In this document: positions 1 to 7,108 of the stretch, one piece after another
How the letters are laid out: the number at the start of each line of letters is the position of its first letter
Numbering within the stretch: position 1 is the first letter of the stretch
Source: a virus
Virus record (IMG/VR): IMGVR_UViG_3300042397_000310
Location: 1-44,699 of that record
Strand: one strand, 5' to 3'
DNA length: 44,699 nt
Program-made: the position numbers and the translations under genes
Notes under the pieces: generated by a model
Databases searched by the model: none
What the model was told of the DNA's origin: nothing
The model's input: only the letters and a program-made list of their open reading frames with translations

Positions 1-125
1 CCGAGGACTACCACTTCTGTAAGATTGCACGTGAAGCTGGGTTCAAAGTCTATGCCGCACCTTGGGCATCGTTTGGGCATACAGGTTCGTATACCTTTAG
101 CGGACAGTTACCTAGATCAGCATAA
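1..125 (+). CDS. Glycosyltransferase, C-terminal fragment (5' end outside window)
   Basis: Only the last 40 residues are present, read in the frame starting at base 3. They begin EDYHFCKIAREAGFKVY, continue with a proline and tryptophan, and carry a GHTG-type histidine motif near the end. This pattern (acidic EDY, then a cysteine, then an H-x-G near a Phe-x-Gly) is typical of the C-terminal part of GT-A fold glycosyltransferases found in phages and marine or freshwater bacteria. The likely role is sugar transfer to phage DNA, virion or host surface; the substrate cannot be told. The stop codon TAA (123-125) shares a base with the ATG of the next gene, so the two are probably translationally coupled. 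The family call rests on a short segment. Confidence 0.6.
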   Translation, partial: EDYHFCKIAREAGFKVYAAPWASFGHTGSYTFSGQLPRSA

Positions 126-562
126 TGCGCAAACTCTTTGAGCAAGAACTACACGACCTTTACGATGCACCAGCTAAGGAGGCGGTAGCCGCCTTCATAG
201 AAAAGAAATGCGGTGTAACAGTACAACCTAACCCCGACAAGTACGGGGTGGATTTGTTAGTAATGAAAGATGATAAGGTAGTTGGCACGATTGAAGTAGA
301 GGTACGCCAATGGCACCCATGCCCATACCCAACCATCCATGTACCTGAAAGGAAGCGTAAGTTTTTCTCAGAGAACTCGCTATTTTTTGCATTAACTAAG
401 ACAATGACTCATGCCTACTGGATACAGATGAAGGACATAGATCAGTACCCAGTAAAAGAAATAAGCAATTACAAGGTACGTGAGGGTGAGTTATTTTTTG
501 ATATACCAACGGATAAATTTGGATACGTAGACTTGAATGAACATAATAACGATAGACTTTGA
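125..562 (+). CDS. Hypothetical protein with restriction-endonuclease-like (PD-(D/E)XK) core
   Basis: 145 residues. The core has a helix followed by KYGVDLLV and then GTIEVEVRQW. Asp43 and the Glu57-x-Glu59 pair sit on predicted adjacent strands, the arrangement of a PD-(D/E)XK nuclease active site, although the usual lysine of E-x-K is a glutamate here. The family is not one I can name. It could be a nuclease or an inactive relative with a structural or anti-host role. The gene starts on the stop codon of the glycosyltransferase and its end overlaps the DNA polymerase start by 26 bases, so it is embedded in the replication operon. No signal peptide or membrane segment is seen. Confidence 0.6.
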   Translation: MRKLFEQELHDLYDAPAKEAVAAFIEKKCGVTVQPNPDKYGVDLLVMKDDKVVGTIEVEVRQWHPCPYPTIHVPERKRKFFSENSLFFALTKTMTHAYWIQMKDIDQYPVKEISNYKVREGELFFDIPTDKFGYVDLNEHNNDRL

Positions 563-2357
563 AACTTACTACGACAGGGAGTTTAGCCTGTCAAAGATTA
601 CAACCGAGGAGTACGTTCGCTCACCTGAGTTTGAAGTCATAGGTGTAGCAGTAAAGGAGAATGATGAGAAGACAACGTGGTTTACTGGAGACTTTGCTGG
701 AGTTAATCGTTTTTTGGGTACTTTTAACTGGGATGATGCTGCTGTCCTTGCCCATAATTCTATGTTTGATGCCGCTATCCTTACTTGGATATATGGGATT
801 AAACCTAAGGCTTGGCTCGACACTCTCAGCATGGCGAGAGCGCTTCATGGGTCTGAAGTGGGTAACAGTCTTGCGAAACTGGTTCAACATTACGAACTAG
901 GTCAGAAGGGTACAGAGGTAGTAGATGCCTTGGGTATGCGCCGAGAAGCATTTGGCAAGGCACAACTCGATGCGTATGGTAGCTACTGTGTTAACGACGT
1001 TGAACTTACGTATGCTTTGTTTGGCAAGCTAGCCCCTAGCTTTAGCCTTTCTGAGCTACAACTCATATCGTTAACTATAAAGATGTTTTCAGAACCAGTA
1101 TTAGAGCTGGATCGTAAAATGTTGCTCGAGCATCTTGAAGGTGTGAAGCAACGTAAAGCGGATTTGCTGGTGGGTGCTGGTGTAGACACCCGTGACGACC
1201 TAATGAGTAACCCTAAGTTTGCCGAGATGTTACGGGGCCTGGGCGTTGAACCACCTACCAAAATATCTTTGACTACGGGGAAAGAGACTCTGGCACTAGC
1301 TAAATCCGATGAGGAGTTCAAGGCATTGGCTGAACACCCTGACGATAGAGTCCAAGCACTTGTGGCGGCACGTTTAGGTAACAAGTCAACCCTAGAGGAA
1401 ACCCGTACAGAGCGTTTCTTAGGTATTGCTAGTCGTGGCAAGATGCCCGTACCCTTGCAGTATTACGCCGCACATACTGGGCGATGGGGCGGTGCAGATA
1501 AGCTGAACCTGCAAAACCTACCTGCTCGTGGGGCTAATGCTGGCAAGCTAAAGAACGCTATTCGTGCCCCCAAGGGCTATGTCTTAATTGACTCTGACTC
1601 CTCACAGATTGAGGCTCGTATGCTGGCTTGGCTCTCAGGGCAAAGTGATCTAGTAGAAGCGTTTGCGAAAGGTGAAGATGTTTACAAAATCATGGCGTCG
1701 GCTATATATGCGAAGGATGAATCAGAAATTACGAAAGAGGAAAGATTCGTGGGCAAAACCACAATCCTTGGGGCTGGCTACGGCATGGGCGCTAAGAAAT
1801 TCGGGGCGCAACTCAAAACTTTCGGGATGGAGATTCAAGAAGGGGAAGCCATTCGTATCATCAATGTATACCGACAAACATATCCAAGTATTACTGGGCT
1901 ATGGACACAAGGCAAACATACAGTAGAAGCGATGGCTAAGAATCAGAACACACCATTTGGTAACGGGTGCGTTGAGGTGCATGGCGACTCAGGGATATTA
2001 CTGCCTAATGGGCTGTACCAAAGATACCCTAACCTACGTAAAATAAAAGCCGCTGATGGCGACCAATATGTATATGATTCTAGGCGTGGTGCTGTTAAAA
2101 TATATGGTGGTAAGCTGGTAGAGAACATTTGCCAAGCACTTGCTCGTTGCATTATTGGTGAGCAGATGCTAAAGATTGCTAAAAAATATAGACCCGTCTT
2201 AACGGTTCATGATGCGGTGGCTTGTATTGCACCTGAGGGAGAAGTAGAAGAAGCCGTTGCGTATGTTGAAGAATGTATGCGGTGGACACCCGACTGGGCG
2301 GTAGGACTGCCTGTGAACTGCGAAGCTGGGTATGGTAAAACGTACGGAGATTGTTGA
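537..2357 (+). CDS. polA: DNA polymerase I (family A) with 3'-5' proofreading exonuclease
   Basis: Replicative phage DNA polymerase, 606 residues. The N-terminal DEDDy exonuclease shows DFE (Asp7, Glu9), a second motif ending in Asp78 (AHNSMFD) and Tyr150-x3-Asp154. The C-terminal polymerase shows an LNLQNLP motif, motif A DSSQIEARMLAWL with catalytic Asp354, motif B Arg403-x3-Lys407 with the O-helix YG at 415-416, and motif C VHDA with catalytic Asp559. There is no 5'-3' exonuclease domain, as usual for phage enzymes. Motif C reads HDA rather than the common HDE. The start overlaps the preceding gene by 26 bases and the stop TGA shares a base with the next ATG. With the primase-helicase downstream it forms a self-contained replication module. 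Confidence 0.96.
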   Translation: MNIITIDFETYYDREFSLSKITTEEYVRSPEFEVIGVAVKENDEKTTWFTGDFAGVNRFLGTFNWDDAAVLAHNSMFDAAILTWIYGIKPKAWLDTLSMARALHGSEVGNSLAKLVQHYELGQKGTEVVDALGMRREAFGKAQLDAYGSYCVNDVELTYALFGKLAPSFSLSELQLISLTIKMFSEPVLELDRKMLLEHLEGVKQRKADLLVGAGVDTRDDLMSNPKFAEMLRGLGVEPPTKISLTTGKETLALAKSDEEFKALAEHPDDRVQALVAARLGNKSTLEETRTERFLGIASRGKMPVPLQYYAAHTGRWGGADKLNLQNLPARGANAGKLKNAIRAPKGYVLIDSDSSQIEARMLAWLSGQSDLVEAFAKGEDVYKIMASAIYAKDESEITKEERFVGKTTILGAGYGMGAKKFGAQLKTFGMEIQEGEAIRIINVYRQTYPSITGLWTQGKHTVEAMAKNQNTPFGNGCVEVHGDSGILLPNGLYQRYPNLRKIKAADGDQYVYDSRRGAVKIYGGKLVENICQALARCIIGEQMLKIAKKYRPVLTVHDAVACIAPEGEVEEAVAYVEECMRWTPDWAVGLPVNCEAGYGKTYGDC

Positions 2358-2542
2358 TGAATTTAGAACCTATTGGGGCAAACGTGGTTGACTATGCTGA
2401 CTTACTAATCCGTGCTAGACGTAATTTAAAAGATTATGAGATTGCCATGAACGCACGCCGTTTTGCGGAAGCCCATGAGCATATGATGAACGCATTTGTA
2501 GACGTACGATTGATGACTCATCTAACTAACGAAAGCCTCTAA
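2357..2542 (+). CDS. Small hypothetical protein between polymerase and nuclease
   Basis: 61 residues from ATG 2357, which shares its A with the polymerase stop codon; the stop TAA likewise shares a base with the next ATG (2542). A TTG six bases further upstream would also be in frame, but the coupled ATG is the better start. The product is mostly predicted helix, with two helical blocks (VDYADLLIRARRNLKDYEIA and ARRFAEAHEHMMNAFVDVRL). No motif is recognised. Position and coupling suggest a small accessory of the replication machinery, but this is inference from context only. Confidence 0.75.
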   Translation: MNLEPIGANVVDYADLLIRARRNLKDYEIAMNARRFAEAHEHMMNAFVDVRLMTHLTNESL

Positions 2543-3219
2543 TGACTGCATGGTCTTACAGTAGCATCACCTTGTACGAACAATGCCCTAAGAAGTATTA
2601 CCACTTACGGATAGCCAAGGATATTAAAGAGCCTGAATCTGAGGCTATGAACTACGGTAAAGACTTGCACTTAGCGGCTGAAGAACACATTAGGGATGGC
2701 AAACCCCTGCCAGCTAAGTATGCGTATATACAAGAGATGCTCGACAAACTCAAAGCCTTGCCGGGCGAGAAGCTATGCGAGAACAAGCTGGCAGTTAAGA
2801 TCGTAGACGGTTGCAAGCTGGCACCCTGCGATTTCTTTGATAAAAACGTATGGTACCGAGGGATTGCCGACCTTATTATCCTTGACCGAGAGAACAAAGA
2901 AGCCCGTATTATTGATTATAAGACAGGCAAATCTGCTAAATACGCTGATACTAAGCAACTTAAACTATTAGCCGCAACGGTATTTACACACTACCCTGAG
3001 ATTACGGTTATCAAGGCTGGCTTGTTATTCGTTGTTTCTAAAGAGTTTATTAAAGAAGAGTACACATCGCACCATAGACTGGCTTACTTTGAGCATTTTA
3101 AACCCCTTGTAAATCAGTTAGAATCTAGTATAAGTAACAATGTTTGGAACCCGAAGCGTAACTTTACTTGTCGCAAGTGGTGTCCAGTAACCACATGCCC
3201 ACATAATGGAGTTGACTAA
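2542..3219 (+). CDS. Cas4/RecB-like PD-(D/E)XK exonuclease with four cysteines
   Basis: 225 residues, of the Cas4/AddB/RecB-type nuclease family. Visible motifs: an N-terminal CPKKYYH box (Cys15), a G-x-x-x-H helix (YGKDLHLAAE), the metal-binding aspartate in RGIADLIIL, the IIDYKTGK strand (D-x-K), and a following QLKLLA helix. Three further cysteines at 210, 214 and 219, with Cys15, match the 1+3 layout that binds an Fe-S cluster in Cas4, AddB and Dna2. Expected role: processing of DNA ends in phage recombination or degradation of host DNA. No Cas1 or Cas2 is nearby, so it is a phage exonuclease rather than part of a CRISPR system. Start and stop both overlap neighbouring genes by one base. 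Confidence 0.88.
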   Translation: MTAWSYSSITLYEQCPKKYYHLRIAKDIKEPESEAMNYGKDLHLAAEEHIRDGKPLPAKYAYIQEMLDKLKALPGEKLCENKLAVKIVDGCKLAPCDFFDKNVWYRGIADLIILDRENKEARIIDYKTGKSAKYADTKQLKLLAATVFTHYPEITVIKAGLLFVVSKEFIKEEYTSHHRLAYFEHFKPLVNQLESSISNNVWNPKRNFTCRKWCPVTTCPHNGVD

Positions 3220-3515
3220 TGCCTTACAAAAACAAAGCTGATAGAAAATACGAGCAAGCCACGAAGTACCAAGACTCGCCTGAGCAGGTTAAGAACCGCA
3301 TGGAACGCAATAGGGCACGTGCCAAGCTAATGCGTGAAGGTAAGGTACGTAAGGGCGATGGCATGGATGTAGCCCACGTCAAAGCGGCTGACAAGGGCGG
3401 TTCAATTAAAGACGGCGTACGGGTTGAAAGCGCAAGTAAGAATCGTTCATTTAAAAGAGACTCTAAACGTAACCTAGTAAGCGAAACTAGCGCTAAGGAA
3501 CGTAAGAAAAAGTAG
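3219..3515 (+). CDS. Small basic HNH-like protein, probably degenerate
   Basis: 98 residues, strongly basic at both ends. The middle part (DVAHVKAADKGGS, then a GVRVES strand, then KNRSFKR) follows the pattern of small phage HNH-type proteins (D-x-D-H followed by GGS, a strand and an N-R-S helix), but the usual second aspartate before the histidine is alanine (Asp50-Val-Ala-His53) and no CxxC zinc knuckle is present. It may therefore be a DNA-binding relative without nuclease activity. Its ATG lies on the stop codon of the Cas4-like nuclease. It is followed by a 211-base stretch without a gene. The HNH assignment is by pattern and moderate in certainty. Confidence 0.6.
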   Translation: MPYKNKADRKYEQATKYQDSPEQVKNRMERNRARAKLMREGKVRKGDGMDVAHVKAADKGGSIKDGVRVESASKNRSFKRDSKRNLVSETSAKERKKK

Positions 3516-3524
3516 TTTGTTGTA

Positions 3525-3700
3525 CTGTTACGGGATAAGATATGAGTGCCTAAGTAACGGGGGTTTGTTTAGCTTCCCTTCATAGTAAACCATACCAGTT
3601 AGCCATATTGCTCCTTCACAGGAATATCCTCAGTAGAGGCTAACGGACAGTCGGGAAAGACCGGCATAAAATAATTAATGCTTGAAGCGGACACCGCTTT
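3525..3700 (+). other. Structured non-coding stretch upstream of the helicase
   Basis: The 211 bases between 3516 and 3726 hold no credible gene except a possible 20-codon leader (ATG 3678 to TGA 3740). Instead they contain several pairings: CTGTTAC/GTAACGG (3525-3531 with 3554-3560, one wobble); GTTTA/TAAAC (3567-3571 with 3586-3590); GTTAGCC/GGCTAAC (3598-3604 with 3638-3644, extended by CC/GG over a bulged A), enclosing ATATT/AATAT and CCT/AGG; and GAAGCGG/CCGCTTT (3684-3690 with 3694-3700). Elsewhere in this arm genes overlap, so a long folded spacer is exceptional. It could be a small RNA, a leader controlling the helicase, or an mRNA processing site. No known riboswitch or intron signature is recognised. 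Confidence 0.4.
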
Positions 3701-3726
3701 CAGGCTACTTGGCATCGGAGAGAGAA

Positions 3727-5277
3727 GTGGAAATTATTGAAAACAAGGCATTATTGCTTAAGGTAAACGACCCTGATCGGATTACTAGTACCATCCCTAA
3801 GTCTAAGCTAATGGCTTCTAACGGGAACTATCATGAAGTTCTTGTGCATTGGGGTTTGGAGGAGGCGCAGGTTTTAAAAAACTTAAAAATTAAAAACGTA
3901 CCATCCCCAATTACTGGTCAATACGATTGGACAGGTCAGTACAAACCATTTGAGCACCAGCGAGATACAGCAGCTTTTCTAACATTGCACAGACGTGCGT
4001 TTGTGTTTAATGAGCAAGGCACGGGCAAAACAGCCAGCGTCATATGGGCTATGGACTACCTAATGAAGATGGGGTTTATTAAGCGTGCCTTAGTTATCTG
4101 CCCCCTATCTATTATGGACTCAGCGTGGCGTGCGGACTTGTTTACATTCGCTATTCACCGCACAGTTGATATTGCGTATGGTAGTAGAGAAAAGCGCAAG
4201 AAGATTATTGATAGCAACGCAGAAATAATTATCATTAACTACGATGGCATTGAGATTGTGGCTGATGAGATTGCGGCGGCTGGATTTGACATGATTGTGA
4301 TTGACGAAGCCAATGCCTATAAGAATCCTACTACCACACGTTGGAAGATTCTAAACTCGCTAATTAAGCCACATACTTGGTTATGGATGATGACTGGTAC
4401 TCCTGCGGCGCAGTCTCCTGTGGATGCTTATGGTATTGCTAAGCTAGTTAACCCGACAGGCGTTCCTAAGTTCTATTCCCACTTCAGGGACATGGTGATG
4501 CAAAAGATCTCTATGTTTAAGTGGATACCCAAGCCGAATTCAGAAGAACTGGTACATAACATTCTCCAGCCAGCAATACGATTTACAAAAGAAGAATGCC
4601 TAGACTTACCTGAGTTGACCTACCAAACAAGGGATGTACCGCTTACTGCACAGCAAGAGAAATACTACGAGAAGCTACGTAAGGAGATGCTTGTACGTGC
4701 GGCTGGTGAGGAGATCACAACGCTTAATGCGGCGGCTAACCTAAACAAACTATTACAGTTGTCGGGTGGGGCAGTCTATTCTGATACGGGTGAGGTTATC
4801 CAGTTTGATGCCAGCAACCGTTTAAGGGTACTAAAAGAAGTTATTGATGAGTCCAGCCATAAAGTACTGGTGTTTGTGCCGTTCAAACATGCCATTAACA
4901 TTATTCACGAGAGCCTGACCAAAGACGGGTACACCGCAGAAATTATTAGTGGCGAAGTTCCTGTAAACAAACGTACAGAAATATTTAAAAAGTTCCAAGA
5001 AACACCTAACCCTCGTGTGCTTATTATCCAGCCACAGGCAGCTAGTCATGGCGTTACCCTTCATGCCGCTAATACGATTGTATGGTGGGGTCCGATAACG
5101 TCTTATGAAACCTACGCACAAGCTAATGCACGGGTACATCGTAGTGGGCAAAAGAACCCATGTACTGTAATTAGGTTGCGTGGAAGCAACGTTGAGAAAC
5201 GCCTATACGAAGCATTACAAAACAAGCAAGACATTCAACATAACATTATGTCGCTATACGGGGAACTACTTAGTTGA
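3727..5277 (+). CDS. SNF2-type DEAD/DEAH-box DNA helicase/translocase
   Basis: 516 residues from GTG 3727. An in-frame TTG at 3682 would add 15 residues, but GTG 3727 follows a GGAG (3717-3720) at good spacing and gives a start typical of the family. Helicase motifs in order: Walker A EQGTGKTASV, motif II VIDEANAYKN, motif III MTGTPAAQ, and motif VI QANARVHRSGQ, the last being characteristic of SNF2 proteins. Superfamily 2 helicases of this kind are common in phage replication modules and probably remodel forks or recombination intermediates by ATP-driven translocation on DNA. It lies next to the polymerase and Cas4-like nuclease. Its stop codon lies inside the -35 box of the next promoter. 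Confidence 0.93.
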   Translation: MEIIENKALLLKVNDPDRITSTIPKSKLMASNGNYHEVLVHWGLEEAQVLKNLKIKNVPSPITGQYDWTGQYKPFEHQRDTAAFLTLHRRAFVFNEQGTGKTASVIWAMDYLMKMGFIKRALVICPLSIMDSAWRADLFTFAIHRTVDIAYGSREKRKKIIDSNAEIIIINYDGIEIVADEIAAAGFDMIVIDEANAYKNPTTTRWKILNSLIKPHTWLWMMTGTPAAQSPVDAYGIAKLVNPTGVPKFYSHFRDMVMQKISMFKWIPKPNSEELVHNILQPAIRFTKEECLDLPELTYQTRDVPLTAQQEKYYEKLRKEMLVRAAGEEITTLNAAANLNKLLQLSGGAVYSDTGEVIQFDASNRLRVLKEVIDESSHKVLVFVPFKHAINIIHESLTKDGYTAEIISGEVPVNKRTEIFKKFQETPNPRVLIIQPQAASHGVTLHAANTIVWWGPITSYETYAQANARVHRSGQKNPCTVIRLRGSNVEKRLYEALQNKQDIQHNIMSLYGELLS

Positions 5278-5301
5278 CATTGTTAAGTGTTGGTGTACAA
5301 T
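5274..5301 (+). promoter_or_regulatory. Consensus sigma-70 promoter
   Basis: TTGACA (5274-5279), 16 bases, then TACAAT (5296-5301): a perfect -35 and a five-of-six -10. The -35 box overlaps the helicase stop codon (TGA 5275-5277). Transcription would begin about base 5308 and run into the genes from 5334 to 10142. A strong ribosome site (AAAGGAGAAGTAA) follows before ATG 5334. It implies use of host RNA polymerase for the second half of the replication arm. Confidence 0.8.
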
Positions 5302-5333
5302 AGAAAGAAACAGCAGTCAAAAAGGAGAAGTAA

Positions 5334-5729
5334 ATGAGCGAACAGTTACAGGCAGACCGTCTCGTAGCAGTTTATGTAAAGATGCGGGACAAGCGTGCAG
5401 AATTGTCGGCGGCGTTTGAAGCAGAGGACAACAAGATCTCGGCTCAGATGGATTTAGTCGAAGCAGAATTACTCAAGATATGCAAAACGATTGGTGCGGA
5501 TAGTGTTCGTACTCCGTTTGGTAATGTGTATCGGACAGTAAGAACAAGGTATGAAACAGCGGACTGGGAGCACATGTACAAGTTCATTACAGAACACAAC
5601 GTGCCACAGCTTTTAGAACGCCGTATAAGTACGACTAATATGAAGCAATTCCTAGAAGAAAACCCTGAGTTGATGCCTATTGGTATGAATGTGAATAACA
5701 AATACACAGTTACAGTAAGGAGGAAGTAA
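5334..5729 (+). CDS. Hypothetical phage protein with N-terminal coiled coil
   Basis: 131 residues. Residues about 5-50 form a charged helix likely to be a coiled coil (VAVYVKMRDKRAEL and on), followed by a compact domain with a TPFGNVYRTV strand, a WEHMYKFITEH helix, LLERRI and a C-terminal TVTVRRK strand. Proteins of this build recur in phage replication operons. The arrangement recalls Gam-like nuclease inhibitors, but I cannot assign function. It is the first gene behind the sigma-70 promoter at 5274-5301 and has a strong ribosome site (AAGGAG at 5321-5326), so high early expression is expected. The same AAAGGAGAAGTAAATG string recurs in front of the gene at 5907. Confidence 0.8.
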   Translation: MSEQLQADRLVAVYVKMRDKRAELSAAFEAEDNKISAQMDLVEAELLKICKTIGADSVRTPFGNVYRTVRTRYETADWEHMYKFITEHNVPQLLERRISTTNMKQFLEENPELMPIGMNVNNKYTVTVRRK

Positions 5730-5731
5730 AC

Positions 5732-5914
5732 ATGGAAGATATTCCATTGACAGTCGATGAGGTTTCAAAGATACTGCGAGTCTCTCGGCAAACAATTTAT
5801 GTGCTATGCAGAGAAGGCAAACTACCGCATTTCAAAGTAGGTACTAAATTGCGTTTTAAAAAGTCGGATATTGTTGCATTGACAAATACAAATAAAGGAG
5901 AAGTAAATGTCTAA
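5732..5914 (+). CDS. Excisionase/MerR-type helix-turn-helix DNA-binding protein
   Basis: 60 residues. The whole protein is one winged helix-turn-helix of the HTH_17/excisionase type: LTVDEVSKILRVSRQTIY (scaffold and recognition helices), then GKLPHFKVGTKLRF (wing) and KKSDIVAL (closing helix). Such proteins bind DNA as small regulators or as excisionases. No integrase is visible in this window, so a regulatory role is the more direct reading; lysogeny cannot be judged from what is present. It has a strong ribosome site (AAGGAGG, 5717-5723) and its end overlaps the next gene by 8 bases. Confidence 0.88.
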   Translation: MEDIPLTVDEVSKILRVSRQTIYVLCREGKLPHFKVGTKLRFKKSDIVALTNTNKGEVNV

Positions 5915-6788
5915 CGAGTTAAGTTTATTAAACGGTAATCTGCCAGCGCACTTACGTGGTCAGTTGGATGAAACAACAAAAGCCCTTATGGGTACAGGTG
6001 GTGGCTCAGGCGCTCCTGTTAAGCGCATCTCAATCAAAGGTTCAGTATTCCGTATGGTTGTGGATGGCAAAGAAGTTGCTAAGAACGAAGAACGTGCTAT
6101 GAACGTCATCGTAGTTGGTGCGGCTCAATACAATTCACGTACGTTTTACGAGGGTGTATTCCAAGAAGGTCAAACCGTAGGCGCACCTACATGCTTCTCT
6201 GACAACGGCATTACCCCAAGCACCCGTAGCACAGCCCCACAATCTGCTACATGTAAGGACTGCCCACAGAACATTGATGGCTCTCATTCAAGCGGTAGAG
6301 GTCGTGCATGCCGCTTTAGCCGCCGCTTAGCTGTATTGCTTGAGAATGACCAAAAGGGTGACGTATTCCAGTTGACCTTGCCAGCACAGTCTATCTTTGG
6401 CAAACCAGTTGAAGGCAAGATGCCTCTCGAATCATACGTTCGCCTCTTGGGTACTAATGGTGTATCAGTAACTTCAGTAGTTACAGAGATGCGTTTTGAC
6501 ACGTCAAGCGCTACACCAAAACTTACTTTCAAAGCGGTTCGTTACCTTGAGTCTGATGAGTTTGAGAACGCTCAAGCTAAGGGCAAGACAGCCGAAGCTA
6601 GAGCCGCAATTGGTTTAAGTGCTGGTGAAGTAGATACTGGTGCTAAACTAGCTGCCCCTGCCGTTGCTAAACCTGAACCTGTTGCAGAAGCCCCTAAAGC
6701 CGAAGCTGCGGAGCCAGTAAAACGTGCAAAGAAGTCTGAAGCTGAAACGCCTAAAGACATTAACGCAGTTCTAGACGACTGGGCTTAA
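5907..6788 (+). CDS. Putative zinc-binding ssDNA-binding protein with acidic C-terminus
   Basis: 293 residues. The central domain (about 35-215) has alternating beta strands and four cysteines (96, 116, 119, 135) in a C-x19-C-x2-C-x15-C layout that could bind one zinc, reminiscent of T4 gp32, which also carries a structural zinc. It is followed by a low-complexity Ala/Pro/Glu/Lys linker (about 235-282) and a short acidic, aromatic tail ending LDDWA. A flexible linker plus an acidic tip is the classical layout of single-stranded DNA-binding proteins that recruit replication partners. Location between polymerase and primase fits. I do not recognise a named family, so the function is inferred from architecture. 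Strong ribosome site AAAGGAG. Confidence 0.6.
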   Translation: MSNELSLLNGNLPAHLRGQLDETTKALMGTGGGSGAPVKRISIKGSVFRMVVDGKEVAKNEERAMNVIVVGAAQYNSRTFYEGVFQEGQTVGAPTCFSDNGITPSTRSTAPQSATCKDCPQNIDGSHSSGRGRACRFSRRLAVLLENDQKGDVFQLTLPAQSIFGKPVEGKMPLESYVRLLGTNGVSVTSVVTEMRFDTSSATPKLTFKAVRYLESDEFENAQAKGKTAEARAAIGLSAGEVDTGAKLAAPAVAKPEPVAEAPKAEAAEPVKRAKKSEAETPKDINAVLDDWA

Positions 6789-6790
6789 GA

Positions 6791-6818
6791 AAGGTGGGGG
6801 GTTCGCCCCCCGTTAAAA
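6791..6818 (+). promoter_or_regulatory. Hairpin between ribosome site and start codon
   Basis: A perfect 6-bp GGGGGG/CCCCCC stem with a TTCG tetraloop occupies 6796-6811. The only ribosome-site-like bases for the next gene (AAGG, 6791-6794) lie before the stem and the ATG (6819) after it. Linear spacing is 24 bases, but with the 16-base hairpin folded it becomes 8. No T-run follows, so it is not a good terminator for the plus strand. Confidence 0.55.
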
Positions 6819-7043
6819 ATGACTGGATACTCTTCAAAATTTGTACGGCTAGTTAATAGAGCCGGAGACGCACCGGGCGTATTGCTCGGCAAGCGATGTA
6901 TTGAACTGGACATATCAGTTATCGAAATAGCAGAATATTTTGGTGTATCACGCACTGCCGTATATGCGTGGTTTACTGGTCAAAGCCAGCCCAAAAAAGT
7001 ACACGAAATAAAGATTCATAAGTTTTTAAAGAAGAAGGCGTAA
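6819..7043 (+). CDS. Small XRE/Cro-like helix-turn-helix protein
   Basis: 74 residues. The segment from about 29 to 58 (DISVIEIAEYFGVSRTAVYA, then WFTGQSQP) is a clear helix-turn-helix of the XRE/Cro kind: a positioning helix, a turn at GVS, a recognition helix with Arg-Thr-Ala-Val-Tyr, and the WFTG turn typical of the family. It is followed by a basic tail (FLKKKA). It probably represses or modulates a phage promoter. The gene follows the G6-TTCG-C6 hairpin instead of an ordinary ribosome site, so its translation may depend on that fold. A second hairpin lies downstream of its stop. Confidence 0.82.
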   Translation: MTGYSSKFVRLVNRAGDAPGVLLGKRCIELDISVIEIAEYFGVSRTAVYAWFTGQSQPKKVHEIKIHKFLKKKA

Positions 7044-7048
7044 GCCAA

Positions 7049-7078
7049 CCGAAGGGCTAGGTGCCACTAGCCCAACGG
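7049..7078 (+). promoter_or_regulatory. Hairpin in the leader of the primase-helicase gene
   Basis: GGGCTAG (7054-7060) pairs perfectly with CTAGCCC (7067-7073) over a six-base loop, and the stem is extended by CCG/CGG (7049-7051 with 7076-7078) across a symmetric AA/AA internal loop. No T-run follows. It lies in the 65-base gap before ATG 7109, where GAGGA (7097-7101) is the ribosome site. It could stabilise or process the mRNA. Confidence 0.4.
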
Positions 7079-7108
7079 GATTATTGTCGGCGCAATTAGA
7101 GGATACAA

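Noticed and set aside
3516-3726. Group I intron or homing insertion before the helicase
   Set aside because: No recognisable intron core or exon break was seen, and the genes on both sides are complete.
3682-3726. TTG start for the helicase
   Set aside because: It lies in the GAAGCGG/CCGCTTT hairpin and has no ribosome site; GTG 3727 with GGAG upstream is better.
5732-5914. Excisionase as evidence of a temperate phage
   Set aside because: No integrase, repressor pair or attachment site is visible here; an HTH_17 protein alone does not prove lysogeny.
6796-6811. G6-TTCG-C6 hairpin as a terminator
   Set aside because: It is followed by GTTAAAAATG, not a T-run, and the next gene starts seven bases later.
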